In this document: one piece after another, positions 27,426-28,239 of the stretch
Layout: each line of letters begins with the position of its first letter
Position numbering within the stretch: the first letter of the stretch is position 1
Notes under the pieces: generated by a model
Seen by the model: only the letters and a program-made list of their open reading frames with translations
What the model was told of the DNA's origin: nothing
Database searches by the model: none
Origin: Bolinopsis microptera
Lineage: Eukaryota > Ctenophora > Tentaculata > Lobata > Bolinopsidae
Direction of reading: 5' to 3'
DNA length: 28,239 nt
Assembly (NCBI RefSeq): GCF_026151205.1
Contig: NW_026971851.1
Coordinates: 1-28,239 of the forward strand
Position numbers and translations under genes: made by a program

Positions 27426-28239
27426 TACCACCTGATAATGATTTATGTGACTGGTGCATGGTACTAGCAGTGTTGTTTGATCCATAGTACGTATAATATA
27501 AGGGGTTTAAAGGATGAGGGGACCTAAGAATTTACTTCCAAATATTCGCGTTTAAGTCCTGTGAAAGTGTGTAGAATCAAAAAATACGCCGGACTGTGAA
27601 ATCGATAATTCGTGCAATATCACGCCGCGCTCCTATTGGCTGATAGCAATTTTGGGCTGTGACGTCACTTATGTGTTAAGACCAACGTGCGCGCGCACCC
27701 TTTGCTGTGTTACCTTTGGCGTTTGCGAGAGCGGTATCTTTGGTTGCACTGAATTAGTCTAAGTTACGAATAATTTTCTTTAATAATAATAGTTAAATGT
27801 AACTCAGAAAGGCTTTCTTGTAGTTGTAGTAGGTATTTCTATTTATAAATAGCTAAGATAAGTAGCATCCGCTAACTAAACCACAAACTGCTATTTTGTT
27901 TTGACTTGTTCGAAACCCGATATGGACACAATTAAAAAGAATGTATAATGTAGTGTAGTAGAAGACATTTTACTAGCTGGCCCTTGGCGCCTCTAGTCCT
28001 ATCTGAGTACGCACGTGCGGTTTGACACTGCGCGTGTACCGGCCTTTAGTTGTACACTCATTTATAATTTACCGTTTTAGTTTGCTGTGACTTGAGTGTG
28101 AAGCCGTAGTACATACATATTGCATTACTTTAAAACCGACTTTACACTGAAACCGTCATAGACGCGCGCGCGCGTTTTTCGCGCGAAGAATCATTTAATC
28201 TTCGCTATGCGTGTTACGTTTTAAAAAAAAAATTTTTAA
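27426..28239. other. CpG-richer DNA with CCAAT- and CRE-like sites, no gene seen
   Basis: Contains ATTGG at 27635 (inverse CCAAT), TGACGTCA at 27660-27667, the palindrome GTGCGCGCGCAC at about 27688, and (CG)6 followed by TTTTT and CGCGCG at 28163-28187 that could form a hairpin. It could be a promoter of a gene to the right or part of another repeat. Confidence 0.4.

Overview
This is eukaryotic, animal nuclear DNA. Three independent genes show it: a minus-strand homologue of the lysosomal-targeting 'uncovering enzyme' NAGPA split into exons with GT/AG borders; the last exon of a nucleoside diphosphate kinase; and a plus-strand secreted protein with two sushi (CCP) domains built from symmetric phase-1 exons. 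Short introns, much intergenic and intronic repeat DNA and the animal-type LDLa and CCP modules suggest a marine invertebrate such as a cnidarian or tunicate. The species cannot be fixed from the sequence alone. All genes are ordinary chromosomal genes; nothing looks bacterial.

Layout. From 1 to 8968 (minus) lies the NAGPA-like gene: exon 1 at 8807-8968, then 4153-4306, 3807-3959 and 1-128, running off the left edge. Intron 1 (about 4.5 kb) contains, on the opposite strand, two tandemly duplicated genes for small secreted LDLa-like proteins (5167-5526 and 8044-8415), each with TATA box and poly(A) signal. The second copy carries a 1.1-kb fold-back element (6319-7454) that the first lacks. Intron 3 carries a 2.9-kb element (583-3527) that includes a TA-flanked MITE and GA-rich satellite. 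At 9806-10005 (minus) is a lone NDK terminal exon. From 10925 to 17241 lies a 6.3-kb element with G-run termini, a broken minus-strand coding region and 3.9 kb of GA-rich satellite. The CCP gene occupies 17577-18948 or slightly further. From 19.2 to 23.46 kb there is only repeat DNA. From 23463 to 27425 is an LTR retroelement with identical 336-bp LTRs, a tRNA-Ser-type primer site, a gag-like ORF and no pol. The last 0.8 kb holds no recognised gene.

Most unusual is a family signature shared by the elements at 583-3527 and 10925-17241. Both begin with a run of G and end with a run of C, and both are bordered by perfect 6-bp target duplications (ATAAGA; ATTCAA). Both carry at each end a hairpin built from a reiterated 10-12-bp stem, and in both the hairpin loop lies in the same orientation at the two ends. 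That is inverted relative to what simple terminal inverted repeats would give, like the flip/flop state of hairpin telomeres. Both also contain the same GAGGAGGACT-type satellite. I could not assign them to a known transposon superfamily.
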